Shown piece by piece: positions 15,723 through 24,347 of a stretch of DNA of 37,117 nucleotides. The number at the start of each line of letters is the position of its first letter. Position 1 is the first letter of the stretch. Source of the stretch: Oscillospiraceae bacterium (GTDB lineage: Bacteria > Bacillota > Clostridia > Oscillospirales > Oscillospiraceae); NCBI GenBank assembly GCA_017937195.1, contig JAGBEA010000022.1, positions 1-37,117 of the forward strand, given 5' to 3'. The notes under the pieces are model-generated. The model worked only from the letters and a program-made list of their open reading frames with translations. It was not told the DNA's origin and did not search any database. Both the position numbers and the translations under genes were made by a program.

Positions 15723-15763
15723 GACCTCGGAGAGTGTTTTCTCCGGTAAGGAGGCTCAAAGCT

Positions 15764-16522
15764 ATGATCATCGAAGTCCGCGGCGCGGCTATGACCTACC
15801 AAGCTCCCGACGGCGAGGTGGAGGCGCTGCGTGACATATCCTTTGATATGAAAGAGGGGGAGTTCTGCAGCATCGTAGGTCCCTCCGGCTGCGGCAAGTC
15901 CACGCTGCTGGGTGCCATCGCAGGGCTGGAGCCGTTATCCGGCGGCAGCATTTTGGTGGACGGCGAGGAGGTTCGCGCACCGTCTTCCAAAATCGCACTG
16001 ATGCCCCAGCGCGATCAGCTTTTCGAGTGGAAGACCATCTGGGACAATGTGATACTGGGGCTGTGCGTGCAAAAGCAGAACACGCCGCAGCGGCGCACCT
16101 ATGTGCGGCAGCTTCTTGCCCGCTACGGCTTGGCGGATTTTGCCCGAAAGCGCCCGGGGCAGCTGTCCGGCGGAATGCGGCAGCGCTGCGCACTGATCCG
16201 CACGCTGGCGCTGGAGCCACGGATCCTGCTGCTGGATGAGCCGTTTTCCGCGCTGGACTATCAGACGCGGCTGGCGGTATCCGCCGACATTCACGGTATT
16301 CTGCGCCGCGAGGGCAAAACGGCGCTGCTGGTGACCCACGACATCGCCGAGGCGGTCAGTATGTCCGATCGGGTCATCGTTTTGTCCCAGCGTCCGGCGA
16401 TCGTAAAAAATGTCCACGATCTGTCCTCTTTGAGCGGATTGACGCCGCTGCAGCGGCGGGATGCCGCAACATTCCATACCTACTTTAACGCCATATGGAA
16501 GGAGCTGGATATCCATGCCTGA
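15764..16522 (+). CDS. ABC importer ATPase, SsuB/TauB/NrtD/ThiZ type
   Basis: The product has 252 residues from the ATG at 15764, with TAAGGAGG (15747-15754) nine bases before; a frame extension to a GTG at 15734 crosses that site. Walker A is GPSGCGKST, the Q-loop LMPQRDQLFEW, the signature LSGGMRQR, Walker B ILLLDEPFSALD, and the switch His is in VTHDIAEA. It powers the permease encoded next, overlapping it by eight bases. The group imports sulfonates, nitrate, bicarbonate or thiamine precursors; the ATPase cannot tell them apart. Confidence 0.92.
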   Translation: MIIEVRGAAMTYQAPDGEVEALRDISFDMKEGEFCSIVGPSGCGKSTLLGAIAGLEPLSGGSILVDGEEVRAPSSKIALMPQRDQLFEWKTIWDNVILGLCVQKQNTPQRRTYVRQLLARYGLADFARKRPGQLSGGMRQRCALIRTLALEPRILLLDEPFSALDYQTRLAVSADIHGILRREGKTALLVTHDIAEAVSMSDRVIVLSQRPAIVKNVHDLSSLSGLTPLQRRDAATFHTYFNAIWKELDIHA

Positions 16523-17330
16523 TGCTGTACCGTCCTCCGCCCGTCTGATGTGGCTGCGCCGGCAGGCAAAACGGCGGCGGATAATCCGCGTGTGGCAGCT
16601 AATGCTGCTGGTAGGCTTGTTTGCGCTGTGGGAGCTGTCTACCCGCCTCGGCTGGAGCGACGGCTTTCTCATCTCCAGCCCCAGCCGGATGGCGGATACC
16701 TTTTTGAATCTCTGCCGCGGCGGCGAGCTGCTGGTTCACATCGGCACCTCTTGTCTTGAAACGGTGGTGGGCTTCACCGCCGGCACACTGATCGGAACAC
16801 TGATTGCCGTTTGTATGTGGTGGTCCGACACGCTGTCGCGGATCCTTGACCCCTATCTGGTGGTGCTCAACGCGCTGCCGAAAACGGCGTTGGGTCCCAT
16901 CTTCATTGTATGGATGGGCGCCGGTATGGGGTCGATCATTATGATGACGCTGGCTATCTCACTGATCGTCACGATTTTGAATATGTACGCAGGCTTTCTG
17001 TCCACAGACGGTGAAAAGATCCGGCTGATGCGCTCGCTGGGTGCAAGCCGCGGACAGATTCTGTGGATGCTGGTGTTTCCTGCCAACTATCCCACGCTGT
17101 TCAACACGCTGAAGGTGAATGTGGGGCTTTCGTGGGTCGGCGTCATTATGGGTGAGTTTCTTGTCTCGCAGGCCGGTCTTGGCTATCTCATCGTCTACGG
17201 CTCGCAGGTGTTCAACATGGATCTGGTGATGACCAGCGTGCTGATCCTTGCCATCGCCGCGGTGGTGATGTACCGCTTGGTGCTGTGGGCGGAAAAAATA
17301 TTGCATCATTTCTGGGGGGTACAATCTTGA
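16515..17330 (+). CDS. ABC importer permease, SsuC/TauC type
   Basis: The product has 271 residues from the ATG at 16515, inside the end of the ATPase gene and after AAGGAG. A basic N-terminus (RRQAKRRRIIR) precedes about six transmembrane helices. The EAA-like loop RSLGASRGQILWMLVFPANYP is the coupling site for the ATPase. It is read with its neighbours as one operon: the stop overlaps the TTG start of the lipoprotein. Confidence 0.92.
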   Translation: MPDAVPSSARLMWLRRQAKRRRIIRVWQLMLLVGLFALWELSTRLGWSDGFLISSPSRMADTFLNLCRGGELLVHIGTSCLETVVGFTAGTLIGTLIAVCMWWSDTLSRILDPYLVVLNALPKTALGPIFIVWMGAGMGSIIMMTLAISLIVTILNMYAGFLSTDGEKIRLMRSLGASRGQILWMLVFPANYPTLFNTLKVNVGLSWVGVIMGEFLVSQAGLGYLIVYGSQVFNMDLVMTSVLILAIAAVVMYRLVLWAEKILHHFWGVQS

Positions 17331-18322
17331 AAAAACTGATTCTCTTTTTATTGACGCCGCTTCTGCTGCTGCCGCTGCTGTGCGGCTGCGGCGCGGACAG
17401 CGGCAACACGGTGGTGCGCCTGAACGAGGTGACCCACTCCGTATTCTATGCGCCGCAGTATGTGGCCATGAGTCAGGGCTTCTTCGCCGAGGAGGGGCTG
17501 ACGGTGGAGCTGACCAACGGCGGCGGCGCCGACAAGGTGATGACCGCGGTGGTATCCGGACAGTCCGACATCGGGCTGGCAGGACCGGAAAGCTGCATCT
17601 ACGTATATAATCAGGGCAAGGAGGACTATCCCGTCATCTTTGCCCAGCTGACCAAGCGGGACGGCTCGTTCCTTGTGGGGCGCACCGATGAGGCTTTCGC
17701 GTGGGAAAATCTGCGGGGCAAGACCGTCATCGGCGGGCGAAAAGGCGGTATGCCGGAGATGACGCTGGAGTATGTGATGGCGCAAAACGGCGTCATCCCC
17801 CATGTGGACGCGGTGGTGGACACCACGGTGCAGTTTAATATGATGGCCGGCGCGTTCACCGGCGGTATGGGCGACTATGTGACACTCTTTGAGCCCACCG
17901 CCACCGAGGTGGAGCTGGCAGGCAAGGGCTACATCCTCTGCTCCATGGGCGAGGAGAGCGGCGAGATCCCCTACACGGCATATTTCGCCAGCCAAAGCTA
18001 TATGGCAGAAAATCCTGACGTGATCCAAGGCTTCACCAACGCCATCGCCAAGGCGCAGCGCTGGATCCGCGAACACTCCGACCGTGAGGTGGCGGAGGCT
18101 GTCGCCGACCAGTTCCCCGACACCTCCATTGACCTTTTGGAGAAGGTGATGGCGCGGCACCGTGAGTGCGATGCGTGGAACGCCACCCCCGTGATGGAGC
18201 AGCAGGCACTGGAGCGGCTGGAAACGGTAATGGAGCACGCCGGCGAGCTGACGCGACAGCAGTGGGTGGATTTTGATAGGCTGGTGGATAACAGCTTTGC
18301 CGAAAAAGCGGCACAAAACTGA
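17327..18322 (+). CDS. ABC importer substrate-binding lipoprotein, NMT1/SsuA-like
   Basis: The product has 331 residues if it starts at the TTG at 17327-17329, which overlaps the permease stop (TTGA) and follows GGGGGGT. This gives a clean lipoprotein signal: KKL, a hydrophobic run and a lipobox LCGC with Cys21. The mature part follows the NMT1/THI5/SsuA pattern: FYAPQYVAMSQGFFAEEGL, then GQSDIGLAGPE, and GGRKGGMPEMTLEYVM. It should bind a small anionic or heterocyclic ligand such as a sulfonate or a pyrimidine. No thiamine riboswitch or thiamine gene is nearby, so the ligand stays open. Confidence 0.9.
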   Translation: MKKLILFLLTPLLLLPLLCGCGADSGNTVVRLNEVTHSVFYAPQYVAMSQGFFAEEGLTVELTNGGGADKVMTAVVSGQSDIGLAGPESCIYVYNQGKEDYPVIFAQLTKRDGSFLVGRTDEAFAWENLRGKTVIGGRKGGMPEMTLEYVMAQNGVIPHVDAVVDTTVQFNMMAGAFTGGMGDYVTLFEPTATEVELAGKGYILCSMGEESGEIPYTAYFASQSYMAENPDVIQGFTNAIAKAQRWIREHSDREVAEAVADQFPDTSIDLLEKVMARHRECDAWNATPVMEQQALERLETVMEHAGELTRQQWVDFDRLVDNSFAEKAAQN

Positions 18323-18324
18323 AC

Positions 18325-18361
18325 AAAAAAGAACGGGGTGCAATGCACTCCGTTCTTTTTT
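18325..18361. terminator. Bidirectional terminator
   Basis: A long stem (18325-18342 with 18344-18361, AAAAAAGAACGG outer arm, one G-T step) lies between the importer operon and the convergent gene ending at 18373. Confidence 0.88.
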
Positions 18362-18372
18362 GTAGAATCAAA

Positions 18373-20055
18373 TCAATCAAAGGCGGGCATCAGGCTGTAA
18401 TACTTGCCGGTGCTGGATGCGCCGTGCCAAGTCATATAGCCGCCGGTGTTGCCGGTATCCTCCAGCGCCTCGATCTGATCTGCCACCTGTGTGGGACCGT
18501 AATAGGTATACGGCTCGCGGATGGCGTTATAGCACTGGATCCAGGTGCGCACCACAGCGGGGGATGCCGTTTCGGTCTGGCGCTCGGCCGCCTTGGCGCC
18601 GAAGGCATACATGGTGTCGTAGGGATGCTCCCAGGGCAGCCAGCTGCCGGAGGCGGCATAGTGGTCAGGATAGGGCATAGCGCTGATCACATCCACCACA
18701 TTGCTGATGGCGGGCCAGTACTGGCCGTAGGCGCACACATAGTCCTCGGCACACTCACCGAACACGTCAGCGCTGACATACACGCCGGCAGCGTGCAGGC
18801 GGTCAGCAGCGTACATCAAAAAGCGCTGCACGGCCTGCGCCTTGCTCTCGTTATATGTATTGTGATAGTCGATCTCCCAGTCCTCATAGTACCAGGTGCC
18901 GTCAGGGAAACGGACATAGTCAAACTGGATCTCGTTGAAGCCCATCAGCTCCACTGCCTCCAGCGCCAGATCCACCTTGTACTGCCAGATAAAGCGGCTG
19001 TACACGCTGGGCCAGTACATACCCACGATCTTCATAGGATCGCCGGTAGCCGTGCTGGCAATGACATGCTCGGGGTGATCTTCTGCCATATTGGGGTCGT
19101 TGAAAGCAGTGATGCGGCCGATGACATAGTAACCGGCATCCTTGATCTTCTTCACCGCCGCCTGATACTCCGCCAGCGTGTTATAGGCGCTTTCATAGGC
19201 GGAGGGAGAATACTTCTGCATGGTGGGGGAGTCGTAGCCGATGGCGCCGCCGTCCTGAATGTCGATGACGAAGGCGTTGATGCCGCAGTTATCGGCGATA
19301 TCCAGATAGGTGTCCAGCTCGCCGATAAACTCCACATTCAGATACAGCGCCTTCACCTTATCGGGCATCACATTGTCGGTGAACTTGCCCTTCTCGCGGG
19401 GGAAGTAGTCCAGACCCGCCGCGTCGCCGCCGCCCCAATCGTCACCGCGATCCACATGGAGCTGATAGGCGGCATCATCGTACTGCGCCTTGGCGTCACT
19501 CTCGGTGCGGCACAGATAGCCGGCACGGACATAGCCCTGCGCCTCGCCTGCCTGCACGATATAGCGGGCGATCACGCCGTCAGCATCCATACCGTCCCAG
19601 CCGACCACCGTCAGCGCCTGTCCCTTGTCCACCAGCGCGCCGGCTTCAGCGCCGGTCACATCGGTCAGGTTCACGGGGGTGCGGACATACATGGTCTTGG
19701 TGGTGACGATGGCGTTTGCGTCCTCGGTCAGATTCTCTTTCTTGACCCACGCAAAGTCATCCTCACCCATCACAAGGCGCACCAGACCGGGATAGTCCTC
19801 ATCCTCTTCCTCCACCACATAGGTCACCGCCGTGCCGCGCACCAGCGATTCACGCACGGTTCCCTCCTCGGTGTACAGCTCCGCCGTTTCAAGGTCGGCG
19901 GCAATATATCCGGGTGCCGTCACCAGCGGACGGGGCCAGAAGATGATGGCCAGCACCACAGCCACGACCACTGCCGCGGCAATGCCCACGATCAGCGGTC
20001 CGCGCTTTTTCCTGTGAGTCCGCTCCACACGGGGGGTATCTTTCAAGTTTTCCAT
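18373..20055 (-). CDS. Membrane-anchored putative glycoside hydrolase (DUF4015-like)
   Basis: The product has 560 residues. A basic N-terminus (RTHRKKRG) leads into one transmembrane helix (19-41) with the bulk outside. Residues of about 60-190 look like SH3-type or variable surface modules (MYVRTPVNLTDVTG, ALTVVGWDGMDADGV). The C-terminal half resembles the DUF4015/GHL TIM-barrel group: VKALYLNVEF, INAFVIDIQDGG, YYVIGRITAF, FNEIQFDYVRFP and VSADVFG. The Asp in QFDYVRFP and the Glu or Asp near SADVFG are likely catalytic. Substrate unknown; the position next to wall-directed genes suggests a surface polysaccharide. Confidence 0.82.
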   Translation of the reverse strand: MENLKDTPRVERTHRKKRGPLIVGIAAAVVVAVVLAIIFWPRPLVTAPGYIAADLETAELYTEEGTVRESLVRGTAVTYVVEEEDEDYPGLVRLVMGEDDFAWVKKENLTEDANAIVTTKTMYVRTPVNLTDVTGAEAGALVDKGQALTVVGWDGMDADGVIARYIVQAGEAQGYVRAGYLCRTESDAKAQYDDAAYQLHVDRGDDWGGGDAAGLDYFPREKGKFTDNVMPDKVKALYLNVEFIGELDTYLDIADNCGINAFVIDIQDGGAIGYDSPTMQKYSPSAYESAYNTLAEYQAAVKKIKDAGYYVIGRITAFNDPNMAEDHPEHVIASTATGDPMKIVGMYWPSVYSRFIWQYKVDLALEAVELMGFNEIQFDYVRFPDGTWYYEDWEIDYHNTYNESKAQAVQRFLMYAADRLHAAGVYVSADVFGECAEDYVCAYGQYWPAISNVVDVISAMPYPDHYAASGSWLPWEHPYDTMYAFGAKAAERQTETASPAVVRTWIQCYNAIREPYTYYGPTQVADQIEALEDTGNTGGYMTWHGASSTGKYYSLMPAFD

Positions 20056-20088
20056 AGAACACCTCTGTCATTTCATACTGTAGTCCCT

Positions 20089-20117
20089 ATTATACGGGAT
20101 ATTCCGACAAATTTCCA
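20089..20117 (-). promoter_or_regulatory. Promoter of the glycoside-hydrolase-like gene
   Basis: On the minus strand TGGAAA (20117-20112) is 17 bases before a perfect TATAAT (20094-20089). Confidence 0.6.
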
Positions 20118-20185
20118 CAGGAATCTTCTGTTTTCTGCAAAAGCTGTCCATTTTTTCCCAATCCGGCACTTTTCCTATTTTAATG

Positions 20186-20215
20186 TGGACAATCCCACGC
20201 GCCGCGTGCTATACT
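20186..20215 (+). promoter_or_regulatory. Promoter of the dockerin/cohesin operon
   Basis: TGGACA (20186-20191) is 18 bases before TATACT (20210-20215), which has a TGC extension (TGCTATACT). It is divergent from the promoter at 20089-20117. Confidence 0.65.
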
Positions 20216-20262
20216 GACGATGATTAGCATTATGTAAATCTCGGCTTTTCAGATTGGATGAT

Positions 20263-22677
20263 ATGATGAAGCTCTTGAAAAAACACTTACGCGGTGCACT
20301 GTGTCTGCTGCTGGCAATCTCCCTGCTGGGCGGCACGCTGCTGTACGCCTTCGGCACCGCCGCCGACGATTTTGAAGAGACGATGCTGGGCGAGCTGAGC
20401 AAGGACTTTGAGTCCGGCGACCCGGGTACCATCTCCTCCGGTGACGGCGACCCCGGCGGCAAGTCCTACGGCGCGTTCCAGTTCGCCAGCAAGCACGACG
20501 GTCCGCGGCAGTTTTTCTACTGGTGTCTGGGCTCGGAGCGCAGCCCCGCCTATCAGGCCATCGGCGCAAGACTGCGCCAAGCCTACATAGATGATACCAG
20601 CTCCACCGGCTACGGCGATGTCTTTGACGCCGAGTGGCGTGCCATTGCCGAAGAGCAGCACGACACCTTCCTTGCCGCCCAGCGCGACTATGTGGAGGTC
20701 AGCTACTATCAGCAGGCGGTGGACGATATTGCCGAGGCATATCCCGGCTTTGACATCAGCAACTACAGCATCGCCCTGCGCAATGTGATCCTCTCCCGCG
20801 CCGTGCAGCACGGCAGCGGCGGCGTGGTCAGTGTGATGGACTATGTGTTCGCCAAGCTGGGCGGCTTCAAAAATCAGCCGGAGACTGAGCTGATCCAAGC
20901 CATCTATGAGGAGAGCGGCGAGGTGCGCGAGCCCCGTGCTGACCGGGATGAAGAGGTGATGGAGGGCAGCAGCGCCCAGAAGTACGGCGTGGCCGGTAAG
21001 GTGATGAGCTGGTTCTGGGGCAGCAGCGCCGATGTGCAGATCGGCGTGTATATGCGCCTGCGCATCAACGAGCCTGCCATGGCACAGAATATGCTGGCCA
21101 GATATGGCTATGCAGACGCCCCCATCCCTGAGGGCGTGTACCGCTTCTCCCCCGAGAGCAACGCCAACCTCTCCGTGGTGGCAGACGGCGACTCGCTGAC
21201 CTTGAACACCACCGCCAAGGAAAAGGCACAGCAATTCCGTTTTACTTACTATGCCAGCGGCTATTACATCATTACCAATGAACAAAACGGTCTGCGGCTC
21301 ACCGCCAATACCGACGGCTCTCTGACCATGACCGCGCCCACCGCCGACAACAACCAGATGTGGAAGCTGGAGAATCTGAACAGCGGCTTCTCTGTAAAAA
21401 ACCGCGCCACGGGTCACTATCTCTCCACCGCCAACGCCGCGGCAGGCGATGCGGTGACAGGCGGCACGGATGCGGTGCAGTGGCAGATCGCCAAGTCCGG
21501 CTCCTCCTGGACGCTCAGCGGCGCCACCTATCCCACTTACGCCAATTTCCTGCGCGAAGGCTACGGCTTTAACCTGCGCGGCACCCTGCGCTGCGTGGAT
21601 GCCATTGCGGATGTCACCGTCTCCGTTGTCAACCATCAGGGCGGCGTGGAGATGTCCGTCTCCACCGGTCCTTTGAACAGCCGCGACTTCGACCTCTCTG
21701 AGGTGGACGGCGACATTGATTTCGGCGATCTGTCCGCCGGCAGCTACACATTGGTGATCTCCGCCACTTCTGTGGGCGAGAGTGACAACACCTATCGCAT
21801 AGAGAGTAAATTCTTCGTGTCTGACGGCAAGTATCTCATCTCCTTTGACGCCTGCGGCGGCACCGCCTCCGCTGAGACGATGACCGTGCTGGCAGGTCAG
21901 GCGTACGGCAAGCTGCCCACTGCCGCCAAGGACGGCTACGTCTTCATCGGCTGGTTCACCCAGCCCGAGGGCGGCACGCAGATCACCGCCAACTCCACCA
22001 CCGGCGCGTCCAATCAGGTGCTCTACGCCCAGTACGCGCAGGCGTTGACTTATCAATTTTTGAACTATGACGGCTCTGTCTTTGCCGAGGGTCAGCTGCG
22101 CGCCGGCGATGTGATTCCGCTGCCCGCCGGCACCCCCGTCCGCCCTGCAGACGCGGTATATTACTACGCATTCGCAGGTTGGGACGGCTACAGCGAAGGA
22201 ATGACCATCAGCGAAAATGTGTCCTTCAAGGCTCTCTTTGATGCCGTAGCCGTGGGCGCGATGCCGGAGATGGTGACGGAAGTCTACCGCATCGACGGCG
22301 AATGGCTGCGCGCCATCGCGCTGGGCACCAAGGCGGATACGCTGCACGAAAATTTGGCGCCCGGTGAGCATATCACCATCACCAGGGGCAGCGCCACCGT
22401 CAGCGATACAGCTGCCACCGGAATGACCGTGGAATACGCGCTGGACGGCATCACCGTGCAGAAGCTGACCGTTGTGGTCACCGGCGACACAAACGGCGAC
22501 GGCAAATATACTATCACCGATATGGTGCAGATTCAGGCCCATCTGCTGGGCCGCTCCACGCTGAGCGGCGCTGCACTGCAGGCCGCCGATCTCAACGGTG
22601 ACGGCGCGGTCACCATCACCGATATGGTGCAGGCCACATCCGCTATGCTGGGCAAAACCAGCATCAAGCCCCATTGA
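20263..22677 (+). CDS. Secreted lysozyme-like multidomain protein with C-terminal dockerin
   Basis: The product has 804 residues. A signal anchor (KLLKKHLRGALCLLLAISLLGG, split here as a basic start and hydrophobic core, 3-24) precedes a domain at about 38-285 with FESGDPGTIS (49-58) and GGKSYGAFQF (65-74). These match the VgrG3 C-terminal lysozyme-like domain, Glu50 being the likely catalytic acid. Next come a ricin-type beta-trefoil (about 290-413), an Ig-like region (420-520), an InlB B-repeat (524-592) and a second similar repeat (596-662). A type I dockerin (740-804) has two Ca-binding loops, DTNGDGKYTITD and DLNGDGAVTITD. The start is uncertain between ATGs at 20263 and 20266; the ribosome site is weak. 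The cohesin gene follows 18 bases later. Confidence 0.87.
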   Translation: MMKLLKKHLRGALCLLLAISLLGGTLLYAFGTAADDFEETMLGELSKDFESGDPGTISSGDGDPGGKSYGAFQFASKHDGPRQFFYWCLGSERSPAYQAIGARLRQAYIDDTSSTGYGDVFDAEWRAIAEEQHDTFLAAQRDYVEVSYYQQAVDDIAEAYPGFDISNYSIALRNVILSRAVQHGSGGVVSVMDYVFAKLGGFKNQPETELIQAIYEESGEVREPRADRDEEVMEGSSAQKYGVAGKVMSWFWGSSADVQIGVYMRLRINEPAMAQNMLARYGYADAPIPEGVYRFSPESNANLSVVADGDSLTLNTTAKEKAQQFRFTYYASGYYIITNEQNGLRLTANTDGSLTMTAPTADNNQMWKLENLNSGFSVKNRATGHYLSTANAAAGDAVTGGTDAVQWQIAKSGSSWTLSGATYPTYANFLREGYGFNLRGTLRCVDAIADVTVSVVNHQGGVEMSVSTGPLNSRDFDLSEVDGDIDFGDLSAGSYTLVISATSVGESDNTYRIESKFFVSDGKYLISFDACGGTASAETMTVLAGQAYGKLPTAAKDGYVFIGWFTQPEGGTQITANSTTGASNQVLYAQYAQALTYQFLNYDGSVFAEGQLRAGDVIPLPAGTPVRPADAVYYYAFAGWDGYSEGMTISENVSFKALFDAVAVGAMPEMVTEVYRIDGEWLRAIALGTKADTLHENLAPGEHITITRGSATVSDTAATGMTVEYALDGITVQKLTVVVTGDTNGDGKYTITDMVQIQAHLLGRSTLSGAALQAADLNGDGAVTITDMVQATSAMLGKTSIKPH

Positions 22678-22695
22678 TAGCAGGTGGTATCCGTT

Positions 22696-24306
22696 ATGAA
22701 AAAATGGTTGTTTCACATTTTACTTCCCTCTCTGCTGGCAGCAGTACTGATCCTTGCGCCGCAGCGCGCAGAGGCCGCCGGCTCCAGCTTTGAAGGTGAT
22801 GATGAACTGCGTGCCGGCGACCGCGTGACAGTTACCTACTATGTCAGCGGCGACAATCTTTACGGCATCACCGCCAGTATGGATTATGACAGTTCCAAGC
22901 TGGAGTGGCTGAGCATTTCCTGTGAGCTGGGCGGCGGTTGGGAACTGCAGGAAAATGGCAGCGCCCACATTTTGCTGAACGATTCTGATATGTCCGACCC
23001 CATTGACGGCTGGGAAGCTGCCTTCTCCGTTACCTTCCGCGTCCGCAGCGGTGTATCCGCCGGTGCGACGGTATCCGCCTCTGTCAGCGGCACCGCCTCC
23101 GACGGCAGCAGCGACAGCTCGCTGGGCACCGCCTACTGGGAGGCGGAGATCCTGCCCCCGCTGTCTGACGATGCCGAGCTGGACGATCTGTGGTGCGATG
23201 AGGCCGACATCGGCTTTACCGGCGGCAGCGAGTACAGCATCGAGGTTCCCTACGATGTTACGGAGCTGGAGCTGGATTGGGAGAAATCCCACAGCGGCGC
23301 ATCTGTGTCCGTTTCGGGCAACAGCTTGTCGGTAGGCTCCAACACGGTGACACTTACCGTTACGGCGGAGGATGGCACCGTCCGCCGCTACTATCTCTAT
23401 GTCACCCGTGGGCAAGATCCCAATTATAAGCCCGGCAGCGATGCCGCGCTGTCCGCGCTGTCCGTATCCGGCGGTCAGCTGAGCCCCTCGTTCCACCCCG
23501 ATGTGACGGAATATGTGGTGTATCTGCCCTATGAGGCGGTGGAGTTTTATGCCAGCGGCACTGCCCGCGACAGCAAAGCGATCGGTGTGAAGCAAAGCGA
23601 TCGGCGCATTCTCGCTTTAGGTGAAAATGTACTGCGCGTAATCTGTACGGCAGAGGACGGCACCACCACAAAGGAGTACCGCATCACCGCCATCCGTATG
23701 CCCCAGTATGCCGGAACCGTTCCCGCTCAACCCTCCAAACCTACTACGACGCCTGACCCCACTCCCGAAAAGGGTTGGAGTCTCCCCGAAACGCTGGAGC
23801 TGCCCTATGTGGGTGAGGTGGAGCTGCTGTGGGTGGTAGTTGCCGCAGGCGTGCTGCTGCTCCTGCTGCTGGTGCTTTTGCTGTTGATCGTCTGGTTTGC
23901 CGGTAAGCAGCACGGCAAAGCTGCGGCTGCCAAGGCGGCTGCCGAAAGCAGCGCGCCGGCAGAGGAACCGATCGCGGCGGAGGAAACGCCTGCAGATCCT
24001 GTGGAAATCGCAGAAGAAACTCCTGCTGTTGAGACGTCTCCTGCCGAGGATGTACCTGCTGAGGCTCTCCCCGTTGAGGAACCCTCTGCAGAGGAAACTC
24101 CCAAAGACAACGTTGTTGAGGAGATCTCTCCTGCCGAGGAAATTCCCGCTGAGGAGCCTGCCATTGAAGAAGCTCCTGCGGAAGCGCCGCCTGCGGAAGT
24201 TCCCGCTGAAGACGCGCCTCCTGCTGAGGAAGCGCCCACAGAGGAGGAACAGGATGTCAGCCGTATGACACTCTCCCAGCTGCTGGACGAGATCCGTAAT
24301 ATGTAA
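22696..24306 (+). CDS. Membrane-anchored cohesin protein with cadherin-like domains and acidic tail
   Basis: The product has 536 residues. The ATG at 22696 follows AGGTGG by eight bases; an in-frame GTG at 22684 lies over the ribosome site. A signal peptide ends near AEA (25-27). Residues 30-155 look like a cohesin: AGDRVTVTYYVSGDNLYGI, a YDSSKLEWLS strand, a VTFRVRSGVSAGATV strand and LGTAYWEAEI. Two cadherin-like beta-sandwiches (157-238 and 248-333; PF12733) end in EDGTVRRYYLYVTRG and EDGTTTKEYRITAIR. A Pro/Thr linker, a transmembrane helix (376-401) and a Lys-rich inner flank follow. The last 115 residues are Pro/Ala/Glu repeats, ending in an amphipathic MTLSQLLDEIRNM. It should dock the upstream dockerin protein. 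Confidence 0.85.
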   Translation: MKKWLFHILLPSLLAAVLILAPQRAEAAGSSFEGDDELRAGDRVTVTYYVSGDNLYGITASMDYDSSKLEWLSISCELGGGWELQENGSAHILLNDSDMSDPIDGWEAAFSVTFRVRSGVSAGATVSASVSGTASDGSSDSSLGTAYWEAEILPPLSDDAELDDLWCDEADIGFTGGSEYSIEVPYDVTELELDWEKSHSGASVSVSGNSLSVGSNTVTLTVTAEDGTVRRYYLYVTRGQDPNYKPGSDAALSALSVSGGQLSPSFHPDVTEYVVYLPYEAVEFYASGTARDSKAIGVKQSDRRILALGENVLRVICTAEDGTTTKEYRITAIRMPQYAGTVPAQPSKPTTTPDPTPEKGWSLPETLELPYVGEVELLWVVVAAGVLLLLLLVLLLLIVWFAGKQHGKAAAAKAAAESSAPAEEPIAAEETPADPVEIAEETPAVETSPAEDVPAEALPVEEPSAEETPKDNVVEEISPAEEIPAEEPAIEEAPAEAPPAEVPAEDAPPAEEAPTEEEQDVSRMTLSQLLDEIRNM

Positions 24307-24308
24307 AA

Positions 24309-24342
24309 AAAGCTCCCTGCTCTTGCATGAGCAGGGAGCTTT
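24309..24342. terminator. Bidirectional terminator
   Basis: A 14-bp stem (24309-24322 with 24329-24342, AAAGCTCCCTGCTC arm) lies between the cohesin gene and the convergent truA. Confidence 0.88.
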
Positions 24343-24347
24343 CTTAC

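Noticed and set aside
15661-15763. Possible TPP riboswitch before the NMT1-type importer operon
   Set aside because: The leader is too short and lacks the CUGAGA and conserved pyrophosphate-helix elements.
23805-24239. Minus-strand Ser/Gly/Ala-rich frame across the cohesin tail
   Set aside because: It is the antisense of the Pro-Ala-Glu repeats and has no start signal.
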